Of a stretch of 64,000 nucleotides of DNA, positions 63,412-64,000 are shown piece by piece. The notes under the pieces were generated by a model. It had not been told where the DNA came from. It did no database searches and was given only the letters and a program-made list of their open reading frames with translations. Location of the stretch: the NCBI GenBank assembly GCA_016209885.1, contig JACQVF010000034.1:37845-101844 (forward strand), written 5' to 3'. The position numbers and the translations under genes are program-made. The stretch comes from Gemmatimonadota bacterium (lineage in GTDB: Bacteria > Gemmatimonadota > Gemmatimonadetes > Longimicrobiales > Gaopeijiaceae). Numbering within the stretch: position 1 is the first letter of the stretch; each line of letters begins with the position of its first letter.

Positions 63412-64000
63412 TTACTGCGATGCTGCGCGCTTCGCAGCCCGTGCTGCCGCTTCCTTGAGGCGCCAGCTCTTGCCCTCGAATTTGAGCAGGTGGCCGTGGT
63501 GCATGAGGCGATCGAGGAGCGGAGTGACCACCACCCCATCGCCGAGGAGCCGGGTCCAGTCCTCGAGGGGCCGGTTCGAGGTGAGGATGGTGGACGCCTT
63601 CTCGTAGCGCGCCATGAGCACGTCGGCCAGTTCGTCGTCGGCGTGCGCCGGGAGCTTTCGGAGGAAGAGGTCGTCGATGAGGAGCAGCTCGGCGCCGCGG
63701 ATCTGAGTGCGCAGCTTTGGGAGGTCGCCGAGTTGGCGCGCTTCCGTGATGTCCTCGATGAGCTGATGCGCCTCTCGGTAGAGGACCTTGTAGCCCCGCT
63801 GCACCGCGGTCGTGGCCAGGGCCTTGGCCACGTGACTCTTGCCGGTGCCGGGTGGGCCGATGAGCAGCACGTCCTCCTTGGCGTCGATGAATTTCAGGGT
63901 GGCGAGCGCGAGGACGTCGCGTTTGGGCAGGCGGGCGTTGTAGCTCCAGTCGAAGCTCCCCAGGTCCTTGTGGTCGGGGAGCCCGGAGAGCGCGTAGCGC
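63412..64000 (-). CDS. istB: IS21 transposition helper ATPase IstB (partial)
   Basis: About 195 C-terminal residues; the start is beyond the right edge. AAA+ ATPase with Walker A IGPPGTGKSHVAKAL, Walker B LLLIDDLFLRKLP, sensor TILTSNRPLEDWTRLLGD, and the typical end LLDRLMHHGHLLKFEGKSWRLKEA. IstB loads on target DNA and stimulates the IstA transposase. The upstream residues (RYALSGLPDHKDLGSFDW) are the standard IstB N-terminal region. Intact as far as visible. Confidence 0.93.
   Translation of the reverse strand, partial: RYALSGLPDHKDLGSFDWSYNARLPKRDVLALATLKFIDAKEDVLLIGPPGTGKSHVAKALATTAVQRGYKVLYREAHQLIEDITEARQLGDLPKLRTQIRGAELLLIDDLFLRKLPAHADDELADVLMARYEKASTILTSNRPLEDWTRLLGDGVVVTPLLDRLMHHGHLLKFEGKSWRLKEAAARAAKRAASQ

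Larger units (their letters stand above)
63283..64000 (-). mobile_element. IS21-family element, right end (continues beyond window)
   Basis: Contains the 3' part of istB and, beyond it, multiple terminal repeats typical of IS21 ends. The outer boundary near 63283 (TGTTAAGGCC...) is estimated from where repeat-like sequence stops; the left part with istA lies outside. Transcribed in the same direction as the DISARM operon that begins about 60 bases beyond its end. Confidence 0.75.

Overview
This is a GC-rich (roughly two-thirds G+C) chromosomal window whose gene content looks like Gemmatimonadota or a close relative. Pointers are two CBM9/DUF5916 outer-membrane proteins, a large BNR-repeat (VPS10/sortilin-like) lipoprotein, a GldA/F/G-type ABC operon outside Bacteroidota, and a small conserved hypothetical that I recall from Gemmatimonas. 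The phylum call is inference; no rRNA is present.

Left part (1-33,300), mostly core genome: the end of a glutaryl-CoA dehydrogenase; tRNA-Lys(CTT) beside relics of a PIN toxin and a tyrosine integrase; a propeller/papain-like/MORN surface protein; two genes cut at a shared breakpoint near 5,085; a YceI protein; an AbiEii-type toxin pair flanked by a 52-bp direct repeat; outer-membrane and secreted proteins (7,728-19,970); a radical-SAM protein; a histidine kinase/NtrC regulator pair; a universal stress protein; pal and a lytic transglycosylase; a dual-specificity phosphatase; and a four-gene ABC/Gld-like operon. Short intergenic tandem repeats recur here, the largest being 15 units of 10 bp just before the RNase P RNA.

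Right part (33,728-64,000), a defence island entered through tRNA-Arg(CCG). A tyrosine integrase and a divergent repressor/helix-turn-helix pair sit at the entry. Next comes a retron: a reverse transcriptase fused to a trypsin-like protease, with a candidate msr/msd RNA directly upstream and related stem-loop repeats on both sides. Then a class 1 DISARM system is found in two blocks on the minus strand: drmA-drmB-drmC (39,118-45,184) and drmD-drmMI (55,933-63,222). Between the blocks are three other modules: an AbiEi/AbiEii-like pair; a plus-strand pair made of a 1361-aa HTH/PD-(D/E)XK-like protein and a HEPN-like protein, which I cannot assign to a named system; and a SPARSA-type short Argonaute with its SIR2-APAZ partner, which follows drmMI with no gap. 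An IS21-family element abuts the start of drmD and runs off the window.

Best candidates for something new: the HTH-nuclease/HEPN pair (47,405-52,761), the translational coupling of SPARSA to DISARM, and the RT-protease retron with its predicted RNA and flanking stem-loops.
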